NCBI GenBank assembly: GCA_019747815.1
Contig: JAIEQJ010000073.1
Location: forward strand, 1 to 64,000
Length of the DNA stretch: 64,000 bases
Direction: 5' to 3'
From: Hyphomonadaceae bacterium
GTDB lineage: Bacteria; Pseudomonadota; Alphaproteobacteria; Rhizobiales; Hyphomicrobiaceae
Positions 53,395-63,165 of this stretch are shown here, piece after piece. Below the pieces are notes generated by a model. The model was not told the DNA's origin. It saw only the letters and a program-made list of their open reading frames with translations, and searched no databases. Each line of letters starts with the position of its first letter. The stretch's first letter is position 1. The translations under genes and the position numbers were made by a program.

Positions 53395-53649
53395 ATGCAA
53401 GAGACAGCCATCACCTTGGAGCTCGGCTCGACGATCACGTGCCCGCACTGCGGCCATCAGGCGACGGAGACGATGCCGACCGATGCGTGCGTGGGGTTCT
53501 ACCCCTGCAAGGGTTGCGGCCGGATGTTGAGGCCCAAGCCTGGCGACTGCTGCGTGTTTTGCAGCTATGGAAGCGTCGTCTGCCCTCCAATCCAGGAGGA
53601 GCGTGCCGGCGTTGCAGGTCGCTCTTGCTGCGGACCCGGCGACGCGTGA
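53395..53649 (+). CDS. GDCCVxC domain-containing (mer-associated) protein
   Basis: ITCPHCGHQATETMPTDACVGFYPCKGCGRMLRPKPGDCCVFCSYGSVVCPPIQ. Confidence 0.88.
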   Translation: MQETAITLELGSTITCPHCGHQATETMPTDACVGFYPCKGCGRMLRPKPGDCCVFCSYGSVVCPPIQEERAGVAGRSCCGPGDA

Positions 53650-53854
53650 CGGCCCAGGGGCGGATTGGGCAGGCAGCCATCGAGGCCAGCCGGCGTCGCC
53701 GCATCTCGCACCAAGCCTGCAGCTCGCACTCCATGCTTTTCCGCGCGTCCGTGGGCACAAACCCTAATGGTTCCGCCCTTCGGCAGGGCCTAGAGTCAGT
53801 CGACCGGCACGACGATGCTGGTGACATCGCCGCTGCACGATTGAAGGGGTGAGC

Positions 53855-55313
53855 ATGAGAAACGCATCGCTCCGCGCATGGCTGCCCGCACTGACCATGG
53901 TCCTGCTGGCCGCGATGGCTGCGGCACAGACCGCGCCGCAAGCCTCGGGGGCATCTGAGCAGCTCGCCCGCGAGGTTGCGCGCGAGGCCTACGTCTACGC
54001 CTACCCGATGGTGCTGATGGACGCGACCCGGCAGCAGATGAGCAATTATGCGGAGCCGCCGGCGGAGATACCGGGCGCCGGGCCTCCCAATCGGTTCATT
54101 CACATCCGGCAGTTTCCGGCTCCCGACTTCAAGATCGTGATCCGGCCCAACGTGGACACGCTCTATTCTCCCGCCTGGCTCGATCTCAAGGCAGAGCCCG
54201 TGGTGCTGTCGGTGCCGGCGACGAACCGCTACTTCATGCTGCCGATGCTGAGCATGTGGACCGACGTGTTCGCGGTGCCCGGCACGCGCACCACGGGGGC
54301 CGACACCGCACGCACCTTCCTCATCACCGGACCGGGCTGGAGCGGCAACGTCCCAGCCGGCATGGAGGTGATCAAGAGCCCGACGCGCCACGTGTGGTTC
54401 ATCGGCCGCACCCAGACCAACGGCAGGGCGGATTATGCCAACGTCCACAAAATCCAGGACGGCTACACGCTGACGCCGCTGAGCGGCTGGGGCAAGGCCG
54501 ACTACGTGCCGCCCAAGGGGAGTGTGGACCCCGCCGTCGACATGAAGACCCCGCCGCCGGAGCAGGTCGAGACCATGGATGCGGCAACCTTCTTCGCCCG
54601 CTTTGCCGAGGTCCTGAAGGACAATCCGCCGAACCAGGTCGACTATCCGACGATCGACCGCCTGGAGCGGGTCGGCTTCAAGGTGGGCCAGACCTTCGAT
54701 CTCAACTCCGCTCCACCCGGCATCAAAGAGGCCTTCGAACGCGGCTATGCCGACGGGCGCGCGCTCCTGGCGGAAGGGGCCAAGAAGGCCTCCGGCGCCG
54801 GCTGGACCTACCGAACCGACGGCGGCGCCTACGGAGTGAACTACCCCTTCCGCGCGACGATCGCGAGATGGGGTCTCGGCTACAACCTGCCGCAGGATGC
54901 CGTCTATCCCTCGCTGGCAACAGACAGCAAGGGCCGCAGACAGCAAGGGCCGCCCGCTCGACGGTCGCAACGCCTATGTGCTGCGCTTTGAGAAGGGCCG
55001 GCTGCCGCCGGTCGAGGCGTTCTGGTCGGTGACGGCCTACGACGCGCAGGGCTACTTCATCCCCAACGCTCTCCAGCGCCAGGCGATCGGCGACCGCGAC
55101 AAGCTCACTTTCAACCCCGACGGCTCGCTCGACCTCTACATCCAGGCCGCGTCGCCCGGGAAGGACCGGGAGGCCAACTGGCTGCCCGTTGGCAAGGGAC
55201 CGTTCAATCTGCTGCTGCGCTTGTACTCGCCGAGGAGCGAAATTTTGGATCGCACCTGGACACCGCCGCCCGTGCAGCTGCGAGAGGGCGCAGGCAGCCG
55301 CGCGCTGAAGTAG
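53855..55313 (+). pseudogene. DUF1254/DUF1214 protein interrupted by a 16-bp tandem duplication frameshift
   Basis: Signal peptide and DUF1254 part in frame of 53849..54991; DUF1214 C-terminus (GRPLDGRNAYVLRFEKGRLPPVEAFWSVTAYDAQGYFIPN...) continues in frame of 54897..55313. Exact duplication AGACAGCAAGGGCCGC x2 at 54922-54953; deleting one copy restores ...ATDSKGRPLDGRNAYVLRFEKG. Confidence 0.9.
54922..54953. repeat. 16-bp exact tandem duplication
   Basis: AGACAGCAAGGGCCGC|AGACAGCAAGGGCCGC. Confidence 0.98.
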
Positions 55314-55548
55314 ACGGTCATCCCGAGATGGCGCACATGCCGAGGTCGGCCCATGCGCATGGCGGATCGCTCTGTGCCTGACAGTCTCCCTGCCGGCAGC
55401 CTGGCGACGGCTGTAGCCCTGGGCGCCCGGCAGGGCATCAAGCACACGCGGTGCTGTCGTCGCTGAGGCGGTGCCGCCCGGATCTGAAGGCACTCCCTGC
55501 GCCAAACCCGCGCCTGGTGCGGCATCTGCGCCGGCATGGCGCCTGCGT

Positions 55549-56724
55549 TCAGAGGGGGGCGTTGCGCCGCTCGGCGGTGCGGAACAGGTCGCGGGCCACG
55601 ATGCGGCGCATCATCTCCGACGTGCCGTCGAGGATGCGCACCACGCGCGTCTCGCGCCAGATGCGCTCGATGGGCAGGTCCTTGGAGTAGCCCGCGCCGC
55701 CGAAGATCTGCAGCGTGGCATCGGCGACGCGCTGCACCATGTCGGCGCCGATCAGCTTCGACATGGCCGCCGCCCGGGTGCGCTCGCCGGGGCCGCCGTG
55801 GTCGTAGCGCCAGGCCGCCTCGTAGGCCACCAGCCGTGCCGCATGCACGGCAGCCGCCATGTCCGCCAGCATCCATTCGATGCCCTGGTGCTCGCGCAGC
55901 CGGCGGCCGAACGTCTCGCGCGCCGTGGCGCGCTCGACCGCCAGCTCGAGCAGCTGCTGCGCCGCGCCGACGCAATAGGCGCCCCAGTGGGTGCGGCCCG
56001 CATCGAGGCATCGCATGGCGATCTCGAAGCCCTGCCCTTCGGCGCCGATGCGGCATGCGGCCGGCACCCGGCAGTCCTCGAACGTCACCTCGGCGTGTCC
56101 CACCCCGCGTCCCGCCGCCATCTCGATGGCGCGGCCGACGTTAAGGCCCGGGGTGTCCGCGGCAACCGCGAAGGCGCAGATGCCCCGCGTGCCGAGCGCG
56201 GGATCGAGCGTTGCAAACACGGTGAAGACGCCCGCCGCCGGCGCATTGGTGATGAAGGTCTTGCAACCGTTGAGCACGTAGTGGGACGGCCCGTCGCGGC
56301 GCACGATCGTCTTGAGGCGGGCCGCGTCCGAGCCGGCATCGGGCTCGGTCAGGGCGTAGGCACCGATGGTGCGGCCGGAGGCCAGCTCCGGCAGCCAGCG
56401 CTGCTTCAGCGCCTCGCTGCCTGCAAGCTCGATCGCCTTGGAGCCGATGTGCACATTGACGCCGCTCAGGTAGTAGAAGGCGGCATGCGCCTTCGCCAGC
56501 TCCTCGATGGCAAGGCAGCTGCCCAGCATCGACAGGCCAAGGCCGCCATAGGCAGACGGCGTGTTGGTGCCGAACAGGCCCATCCGGCGCAATCCGGCAA
56601 TCGCCGTCTGCGGCACGATGCCGGTCTCCTCGATCGCGGCGTCGTGCGGTTGCAGCTCGCTGGCGACGAACTGTCGAACCTGGTGCTGCCAGCGGCCGAG
56701 CTCGGGCGGAAGCGCGAAATCCAT
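55549..56724 (-). CDS. acyl-CoA dehydrogenase
   Basis: MDFALPPELGRWQHQVRQFVASELQPHDAAIEETG; YALTEPDAGSDAARLKTIV; QIFGGAGYSKDLPIERIWRETRVVRILDGTSEMMRRIVARDLF. Start ATG 56724. Confidence 0.93.
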   Translation of the reverse strand: MDFALPPELGRWQHQVRQFVASELQPHDAAIEETGIVPQTAIAGLRRMGLFGTNTPSAYGGLGLSMLGSCLAIEELAKAHAAFYYLSGVNVHIGSKAIELAGSEALKQRWLPELASGRTIGAYALTEPDAGSDAARLKTIVRRDGPSHYVLNGCKTFITNAPAAGVFTVFATLDPALGTRGICAFAVAADTPGLNVGRAIEMAAGRGVGHAEVTFEDCRVPAACRIGAEGQGFEIAMRCLDAGRTHWGAYCVGAAQQLLELAVERATARETFGRRLREHQGIEWMLADMAAAVHAARLVAYEAAWRYDHGGPGERTRAAAMSKLIGADMVQRVADATLQIFGGAGYSKDLPIERIWRETRVVRILDGTSEMMRRIVARDLFRTAERRNAPL

Positions 56725-56736
56725 GCGACCTCGTTT

Positions 56737-56753
56737 TTCGAATATTATTCGAA
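56737..56753. promoter_or_regulatory. candidate TetR operator TTCGAA-N5-TTCGAA (site B)
   Basis: TTCGAATATTATTCGAA between divergent ACAD (56724) and acyl-CoA ligase (56852). Confidence 0.6.
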
Positions 56754-56851
56754 AATTCTTGCCCCGTCGGTCCGGCGATGTCAAGTTGCGGCTCGCCCGC
56801 CCCGACAAGGTACAAAGCTCGCCCCAGCAGCCACTGTGAGAACCGGCCGCA

Positions 56852-58552
56852 ATGCTTCAGAGCCTCATGCAGGATGTCCCCCTCACGCTCAATCTGGTGC
56901 GCGAGCGCGTGGCTTTCCTCTACGCCGACAAGACGGTCACCACCCGCACCGCCGCGGGCATCGAGACCGCGAGCTATCAGCGGCTGCTTGAGAGAAGCGC
57001 GCGGCTGGCGGACGCCCTGCGCCGCCTCGGCGTGCAGCCGGGCGACCGGGTGGCGACGCTGGCCTGGAACTCCCAGCGCCATCTGGAGCTCTATCTGGCG
57101 GTGCCCTGCATGGGCGCCGTGCTGCACACCATCAACGCGCGGCTTTCTGGCGAGGCGGTCGCCGCGCTGCTTGGCCATGCCGGCGACCGCATCCTGTTCC
57201 TCGAAGCGTCGCTGCTCTCCGTGCTGCAGACGGCTAGGCTCCCCGCCGCCGTGCACCATGTCGTTGTCATCAGCTCCGAGCCCGGCGACGGCCCGGATGG
57301 AGGCATGGCGGATCAGTTGCCCGGCGTCACCGTGATCGACTACGAGGCGCTGCTGGGCGCCGCCCCATCCGAATTCGCCTGGCCCGAGCTCGACGAGCGG
57401 ATGCCCTCGGGGCTGTGCTACACCTCGGGCACCACGGGCACGCCCAAGGGCGTCCTCTACAGTCATCGCTCGGCGACGCTGCACACGCTGGCCTGCCTGT
57501 TCGCCGACGGCATTGCCATGCGCGAGCGCGACGTGTGCATGCCCGTCGTGCCGATGTTTCATGCCAGCGCCTGGGGTTTTCCCTACGCGGCCCTGATGGC
57601 GGGCGCGGCGCTGGCGCTGCCCTGCCGGCAGACGGATTGGGAGAGCCTCGCCGCCCTCATCGAGGCCGGCGGCGTGACCATGGCCACCGCCGTGCCGACG
57701 GTCTGGCTCGAATTTCTGGAGGCGCTGAAGACCGGCCGGATCGCGCGGCAGCGCATCAAGTCGCTCACCCGCATTCCCATGGGCGGGGCCGCCGTCACCA
57801 AGGCGCTGATTGACGGCTTTGCCGATTTCGGCATCGAGGTCACGCACTGCTGGGGCATGACGGAGATATCCCCGCTCGGTCTCGTCAATGTCCGCACATC
57901 GGCCTTGAGCGAGGCGGAGGCCGCCGCCGCCCGGTCGGCCCAGGGCCTGCCGATCCCCGGCTGCGCGCTCCGCATCATGAGCCCCGACGGGCGCGAGGCG
58001 CCGCGCGACGGCGCCACACCGGGCGAATTGCAGATCCGCAGCCCGTGGGCGGCCGACGCCTACTTCGACGCCGGGGCACCCGGCAATCGCTCGACGGAGC
58101 CGGGTGCGGTCGAGGCCTTCGTTGGCGACGGCCGCGGACGGCGCTGGCTGCGCACCGGCGACGTCGCCACCATCGACCGGCACGGCTATGTGCGGATCGT
58201 GGACCGCACCAAGGATCTCATCAAGTCGGGTGGCGAATGGATCTCGAGCCAGGCGCTGGAGGCCAAGCTGCTGGAGCATCCCGACGTTCGCGAGGCCGCC
58301 GTCGTCGCCAGGGTTGACCCGAAGTGGCAGGAGCGGCCGGTGGCCTTCGTCACGCTTGGGAGCGCGGCGGCAGCCGCGGGCCAGGACCGCCTCATCGGCG
58401 ACCTGCGCCGCAGCCTCGCCGCCGTCTTCGCCAAATGGCAGTTGCCCGACGCGTTCATCGTGCTGGCCGAGCTGCCGAAGGGGAGCACCGGCAAGATCGA
58501 CAAGATCGCGCTGCGCGCGCAATTGCGCGCGGGACCCGCCGCATCGGCGTGA
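56852..58552 (+). CDS. AMP-dependent acyl-CoA synthetase/ligase
   Basis: LCYTSGTTGTPKGVLYSH; HCWGMTEISPLG; RWLRTGDVATIDRHGYVRIVDRTKDLIKSGGEWISSQALE. Confidence 0.94.
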   Translation: MLQSLMQDVPLTLNLVRERVAFLYADKTVTTRTAAGIETASYQRLLERSARLADALRRLGVQPGDRVATLAWNSQRHLELYLAVPCMGAVLHTINARLSGEAVAALLGHAGDRILFLEASLLSVLQTARLPAAVHHVVVISSEPGDGPDGGMADQLPGVTVIDYEALLGAAPSEFAWPELDERMPSGLCYTSGTTGTPKGVLYSHRSATLHTLACLFADGIAMRERDVCMPVVPMFHASAWGFPYAALMAGAALALPCRQTDWESLAALIEAGGVTMATAVPTVWLEFLEALKTGRIARQRIKSLTRIPMGGAAVTKALIDGFADFGIEVTHCWGMTEISPLGLVNVRTSALSEAEAAAARSAQGLPIPGCALRIMSPDGREAPRDGATPGELQIRSPWAADAYFDAGAPGNRSTEPGAVEAFVGDGRGRRWLRTGDVATIDRHGYVRIVDRTKDLIKSGGEWISSQALEAKLLEHPDVREAAVVARVDPKWQERPVAFVTLGSAAAAAGQDRLIGDLRRSLAAVFAKWQLPDAFIVLAELPKGSTGKIDKIALRAQLRAGPAASA

Positions 58553-58568
58553 GCCGCCGCTGGCGCCT

Positions 58569-58682
58569 GTCATCCCGGAATTCTGCGCAGCAGAATCTCC
58601 GGGACCCAGGGCCGCAAGCGATCGCGGTCCACGCGCAATCCCTGGGTACCGGCTCTCGGCCTGCGGCCTCGGCCGGCATGAC
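58569..58682. repeat. GTCATCCCGG-type dispersed palindromic repeat at a convergent junction
   Basis: GTCATCCCGGAATTCTGCGCAGCAGAATCTCCGGGACCCAGGG...CCTGGGTACCGG...GGCATGAC between acyl-CoA ligase(+) and dctM(-). Confidence 0.65.
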
Positions 58683-58694
58683 ATCTGGGCGGCC

Positions 58695-60101
58695 TTACGG
58701 CCCGATCCTGAGGCTGGCCGCCTCCAAGGCGGCGTTCAACGGCTGGCGCGGCTCCATCTGCGCCGACCGCGCTGCAGTGCGGCGCTCCTGCAGCCAGTTT
58801 GGAAACCACATGGCGATCGACGGGAAGATGAGAACCAGCACCACGCAGATGACCTGGATGACCATGAAGTCCGCCATGCCGCGGTAGATGAGCTTCAGGT
58901 TCCACTCCTTGACCACCTGCTTCAGGTAGTAGGCCGACATCGCCACCGGCGGAGACAGAAATGCGGTCTGCAGAACCACGGCCACGATGCAGCCGAACCA
59001 CACCATGTCGTAGCCCAAGCCCTTGGCCACGGGCGCCAGCAGCGGCAGGAAGATGAGCACGATCGCCGGCCATTCGAACGGCCAGCCGAGCAGGAAGATG
59101 AGCAGCAGCAGAAGTGTCATCGTGCCCCAGGCCGGCAGCGGGGCCGCCAGCAGCGTGTTGGTGATCCAGCTCGCCGTTCCGAGCCACGCGAACACGGCGC
59201 CGAACACGTTCGAGGCGACGGCGAGGAACAGCACCATGCTGGTGGTCGCAAGCGTCAGATTGCAGGCATTGAAGAAGCCCTTCCAGGTGAACTTGCCGTA
59301 GGCGATGACCAGCAGGATGGCCCCGAGCGCGCCGAGTGCTGCTGCCTCGGCCGCGGTCGTCAGGCCGGCGAGAATGGCGCCGAGCGTGACGATGGTCAGC
59401 ACCGTCACGGGCACCAGGCCGACCAGGCATTCCCACAGCACGATCCCCAGCGACTCCGGCCGCTCCTCCTTCGGCACCGGCGGCCCGAGCTTCGGATTGA
59501 GGAAGCTGCGGCCCATGGTGTAGGCGATGTACATGGCCGATAGCAGGAAGCCGGGCCCGAACGCGGCTGCGTACAAATCGATCACCGAGATGTCGAGAAC
59601 CGGCGCCATCACCACCAGCATGACCGAAGGCGGAATGAGGATGCCGAGCGTCCCGCCGGCGGCAATGGCGCCCGCAGACATGCGCACGTCGTAGCCGGAG
59701 CGGATCATCATGGGGCCGGCCATGATGCCGAGCAGCGCCACCGTGGCCCCAACCGTGCCGGCGGCGATGCCGAACAGCGTCGCCGTTGCGATGACGACCA
59801 TGTACAGCGCGCCGCGCACGGGCGCGAACAGGTCGCGGAACGCCTTGAACAGGCGCTCCATCAAGCCGCCCTGGTCGCACACGTAGCCCATCAGGATGAA
59901 CATGGGCACGGCGACGAACTCATCCTGCTTCATGAGGCCGAACGTCTGCAGGTAGGTGAGGTTGAAAACCCTGACGCCGAGGCCCATGAAGCCGAAGATC
60001 AGCGCCAGGAACAGCAGGGTGAAGCTGATCGGCAGGCCGATGAAGATCGCCCCCAGCATCACCAGCAGCATCACCATTCCGAGCAGCTCAAGGCCGGTCA
60101 T
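58695..60101 (-). CDS. dctM: TRAP transporter large permease (DctM)
   Basis: MTGLELLGMVMLLVMLGAIFIGLPISFTLLFLALIFGFMGLG; AGAIAAGGTLGILIPPSVMLVV; start ATG 60101. Confidence 0.93.
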   Translation of the reverse strand: MTGLELLGMVMLLVMLGAIFIGLPISFTLLFLALIFGFMGLGVRVFNLTYLQTFGLMKQDEFVAVPMFILMGYVCDQGGLMERLFKAFRDLFAPVRGALYMVVIATATLFGIAAGTVGATVALLGIMAGPMMIRSGYDVRMSAGAIAAGGTLGILIPPSVMLVVMAPVLDISVIDLYAAAFGPGFLLSAMYIAYTMGRSFLNPKLGPPVPKEERPESLGIVLWECLVGLVPVTVLTIVTLGAILAGLTTAAEAAALGALGAILLVIAYGKFTWKGFFNACNLTLATTSMVLFLAVASNVFGAVFAWLGTASWITNTLLAAPLPAWGTMTLLLLLIFLLGWPFEWPAIVLIFLPLLAPVAKGLGYDMVWFGCIVAVVLQTAFLSPPVAMSAYYLKQVVKEWNLKLIYRGMADFMVIQVICVVLVLIFPSIAMWFPNWLQERRTAARSAQMEPRQPLNAALEAASLRIGP

Positions 60102-60712
60102 ACGTCGATCTTTTCCCTGTGCTCGAACTCGCGCCCGAAGCGGATCTGGTAGAGGCACTTGAGCGCCTCGGAGATGCCTTGGATCATGAACAGCAGCGCC
60201 GCGAGGGGGATCGAAGCGCGGAACGGCCACATGATCGCCCGCCACACGCTCTCCTGGGAGCGCTCGCGGATGGAGTAGGAGAGCCAGGCGTCGTCGATGC
60301 TGATCGCCATCAAGGTGATCATCGCCGGGAAGAACAGGACGAGATAGGAGAAGAGATCGATGATCCCTTTCTTGCGCTCCGAGTAGTTGTCCCAGAAGAT
60401 GTCGGTGCGCACGTGCGCGCCTTTCAGCAGGGCGTAGGCGCACCCCAGCATGAAGGCGGCGCCGTTCACCATGTAGCTCGACTCGTACACCCACACGGTC
60501 GGCGCGTTGAACAGATAGCGCGCGCACACCTCGTAGGTGATCATGCCGACGAGCAGCGCCATCCCCAGCGCGATCAATTGGCCGGTGAGGTCGGAAAAGC
60601 GGTCGATCCAGCGGATGGCGGCATAGAAGGCCGGCGGGAAGTCGCGACTTGCGCCGTCTGCGCGCGACGCTCGGGTGTCTGCCGGCATCGGTCCTCCCCT
60701 CGGCCCACTCAT
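60098..60712 (-). CDS. dctQ: TRAP transporter small permease (DctQ)
   Basis: 4-TM; VGMITYEVCARYLFNAPTVWVYESSYMVNGAAFMLGCAYALLKGAHVRTDIFWDNYSERKKGIIDLFSYL. Confidence 0.9.
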   Translation of the reverse strand: MSGPRGGPMPADTRASRADGASRDFPPAFYAAIRWIDRFSDLTGQLIALGMALLVGMITYEVCARYLFNAPTVWVYESSYMVNGAAFMLGCAYALLKGAHVRTDIFWDNYSERKKGIIDLFSYLVLFFPAMITLMAISIDDAWLSYSIRERSQESVWRAIMWPFRASIPLAALLFMIQGISEALKCLYQIRFGREFEHREKIDV

Positions 60713-60737
60713 TGTTCGAGCGCGGGTGGGCGCGCCT

Positions 60738-60902
60738 CTAGTGTGATGATCGAGAAATTCGCCCTTCCTCGCAGCACGCCTGCTGAGCGAATTTCTCGAT
60801 CTGAATCACACTAGCACCATGAGCTTGCTTGTGTCCTTTCGATCGCGAAGTTCGTTCAGCGCCTGCTGCAAGATCCGGCGAACTTCGCGATCGGGACACT
60901 AG
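60738..60902. repeat. 165-bp twin-hairpin CTAG-bounded element, copy 2
   Basis: Ungapped alignment to 46439-46603 with 5 substitutions by eye; located between dctP and dctQ. Confidence 0.95.
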
Positions 60903-60977
60903 AAGAAAGCGCCGGGTTGCGGCGGATGCCGCCATCCGGCATCCGCCGCGCATCGAAATTGGGTCTGCTCCGCCAGC

Positions 60978-62102
60978 CTATTTGCTGCGGTAGACCTTGT
61001 CCTTCCAGTAGTAGTTGCCGGCGAACTCATACGGCGGGAACCAGGAGAGCCGGAATGGCACCACCTGCTCCGCATACTTCTTCTGGCTGTCCATCACCTT
61101 CTTGTAGAAGGCATCCTTCGCCGCGTAGTCGGCCTGGATCTTCTCCCATTCGTTGAGGAAGTTGATCAGCACCTCGTCCGGGGTCCGGTGAATTTGCACC
61201 CCCTCCTTGAGGAGCTCCTGGCAGGCGTCGGCCGTTTCGCGATTGAAGGCGAAGTTGCGCATCGTCGTGGCGTAGACGGACGCCACCTTGACGATCTCCT
61301 GCAGGTCGGGAGCGAGCTTCTTCCAGACGTCGGCATTGATCATGAGCTGCCCGCCCGTCACCGGCTCGTGCATGCCCGGCGTATAGTAGTGCTTGGCGAT
61401 CTTGTGCAGTCCGAGCTTCCTGTCCTCCAGGCAGTTGATCCACTCCGCGCCCTCGATCACGCCGCGCTCCAGGGCCGGCACGATCTCGCCGCCGGGGATG
61501 GTCACCACCGCAACGCCGAGCTTGCCGTAGGTCTCCGCGCCGATGCCGTAGATGCGGTACTTCATGCCCTTGAGGTCGGCCAGGCTCTTGATCTCCTTCT
61601 TGAACCAGCCGAGCCCCTGCGGGTAGTCGGTGGGAATCGGGAAGCCGACGACGTTGAGCTTGATGATGTCGCGGTAGAACTCCTCGAGCAGCTTCATGCC
61701 GCCGCCGTCGTAGTACCAGGCGTAGTAGTCCTGTCCGTCCATGCCGAACAGCGGCCCGTGCGACATGGGGATGGTGGCCGTGTGCCGGCCCTGGATGTAG
61801 CCGAAGGGCGCCATGCCGACGTCGAGCACGCCCTTGGACGTGGCATCGAACACCTCGAAGGCCGGAACGATGGCGCCGGCGGGCAGGGTCTCGACCTTCA
61901 GGCGGCCGCCCGACATCTTCTCGACCGTCTCGGCCCAGACCTTGAAAATGAGATGCAGGTTGGCCGACGCGGGGTGCGAGGACTGCCCTTTGAGGACCAG
62001 CTTGGTGGTCTGCGACACGGCCGGCCCTTGCGGAGCCAGCACGACACCTGCCGCCGCCAGGGCAAGCAGGAAGGCCGATACGGCCAATGCGCGTCTGAAC
62101 AT
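60978..62102 (-). CDS. dctP: TRAP transporter substrate-binding protein (DctP)
   Basis: MFRRALAVSAFLLALAAAGVVLAPQGPAVSQTTKLVLKGQSSHPASANLHLIFKVWAETVEKMSGGRLKVETLPAGAIVPAFEVFDATSKGVLDVG. Confidence 0.93.
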   Translation of the reverse strand: MFRRALAVSAFLLALAAAGVVLAPQGPAVSQTTKLVLKGQSSHPASANLHLIFKVWAETVEKMSGGRLKVETLPAGAIVPAFEVFDATSKGVLDVGMAPFGYIQGRHTATIPMSHGPLFGMDGQDYYAWYYDGGGMKLLEEFYRDIIKLNVVGFPIPTDYPQGLGWFKKEIKSLADLKGMKYRIYGIGAETYGKLGVAVVTIPGGEIVPALERGVIEGAEWINCLEDRKLGLHKIAKHYYTPGMHEPVTGGQLMINADVWKKLAPDLQEIVKVASVYATTMRNFAFNRETADACQELLKEGVQIHRTPDEVLINFLNEWEKIQADYAAKDAFYKKVMDSQKKYAEQVVPFRLSWFPPYEFAGNYYWKDKVYRSK

Positions 62103-62276
62103 GTTCCGTCTCCTCCCTTTATGTCACTGCAGGTCACTGCGAGTGTTGCAATCGGCACCAGCGCGTGCGCTCGAGACGGCCCTTTGGGCTCATTATCTTG
62201 TCAAATCAATCGCATGTGAGGCTCGGTCACTCCCATCTTGCGCGCACGCGGGATCAGTCGTAAGTGCAGTTGTACG

Positions 62277-63056
62277 ATGACCAGACAAAGGCGAAGTCTA
62301 GTTGCGGCCCCGTCCGCTGGCAAGCGTGCCCTGCTGCGGCCGCTGCCTCCCGCGCGCAATCTCACCGACGAGGTGATCGGGCGCATCGCCAAGGAGATCC
62401 GCGGCGGGCGGCTGGCGCCGGGTGCGCGCCTGCCGACCGAGCAGGCCCTCATGACGGCCATGGGCGTCAGCCGCACCGTCGTGCGCGAGGCGGTGGCGGC
62501 GTTGCGGGCCGACGGCCTGGTCACGACCAGACAGGGGTCGGGCGCCTATGTGGCCGATGCCAGTCGTGTCCCCTTCCGCATCGATCCCAGGGGCCTGAGC
62601 ACGATCGAGGACGTTCTGGAGGTGATGGAGTTGCGGCTCGCCCTCGAGGTGGAGGCGGCGGCGCTGGCGGCGGAGCGCATGACGCCGCAGCGGCTCCTCC
62701 CCATCACGCGGGCCTTGCGGGCCATCGAGGACGCCATCCGCAAGGGCGAGGCGGCCGTGAACGAGGACTTTGCCTTCCATCGGGCGATTGCCGAGGCCTC
62801 CGGCAATGGCCGCTTTGCGGAGCTCTTGGAGTTTCTCGGGCGCCATGTCATTCCCCGGCAAAGCGTGCGTGTCGCCCTGGTCACGCCGGCCGAGCAGCGG
62901 CAGTATCTGATGCGCATCCAGCAGGAGCATGCCCGCATCTATGCCGGCATTCGCGACGGCGACCCGGGCGAAGCCCGCAAGGCCATGCGCAGCCATCTGC
63001 GGCGCGGCCTGATGCGCTACCGCCGGCTCGCCGAGCGGCAGCAGCGCGTGGCCTGA
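62277..63056 (+). CDS. FadR/GntR family transcriptional regulator (FCD domain)
   Basis: NLTDEVIGRIAKEIRGGRLAPGARLPTEQALMTAMGVSRTVVREAVAALRADGLVTTRQGSGAYV; start ATG 62277. Confidence 0.93.
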   Translation: MTRQRRSLVAAPSAGKRALLRPLPPARNLTDEVIGRIAKEIRGGRLAPGARLPTEQALMTAMGVSRTVVREAVAALRADGLVTTRQGSGAYVADASRVPFRIDPRGLSTIEDVLEVMELRLALEVEAAALAAERMTPQRLLPITRALRAIEDAIRKGEAAVNEDFAFHRAIAEASGNGRFAELLEFLGRHVIPRQSVRVALVTPAEQRQYLMRIQQEHARIYAGIRDGDPGEARKAMRSHLRRGLMRYRRLAERQQRVA

Positions 63057-63165
63057 TGCACGCACCTGCCGCGGCTTGCCGGTTTGGGTAGAGCGCGTTC
63101 CGCGCAAAGGGATCCCTGCTGAGGGCGCGCTGCAGGCGGGCTCGCGTGCGCCGGGTCCGAGGCCG

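Noticed and set aside
56141-58684. 847-aa minus ORF spanning the acyl-CoA ligase and part of the ACAD
   Set aside because: Covers two well-supported genes and their divergent promoter; composition is artefactual.
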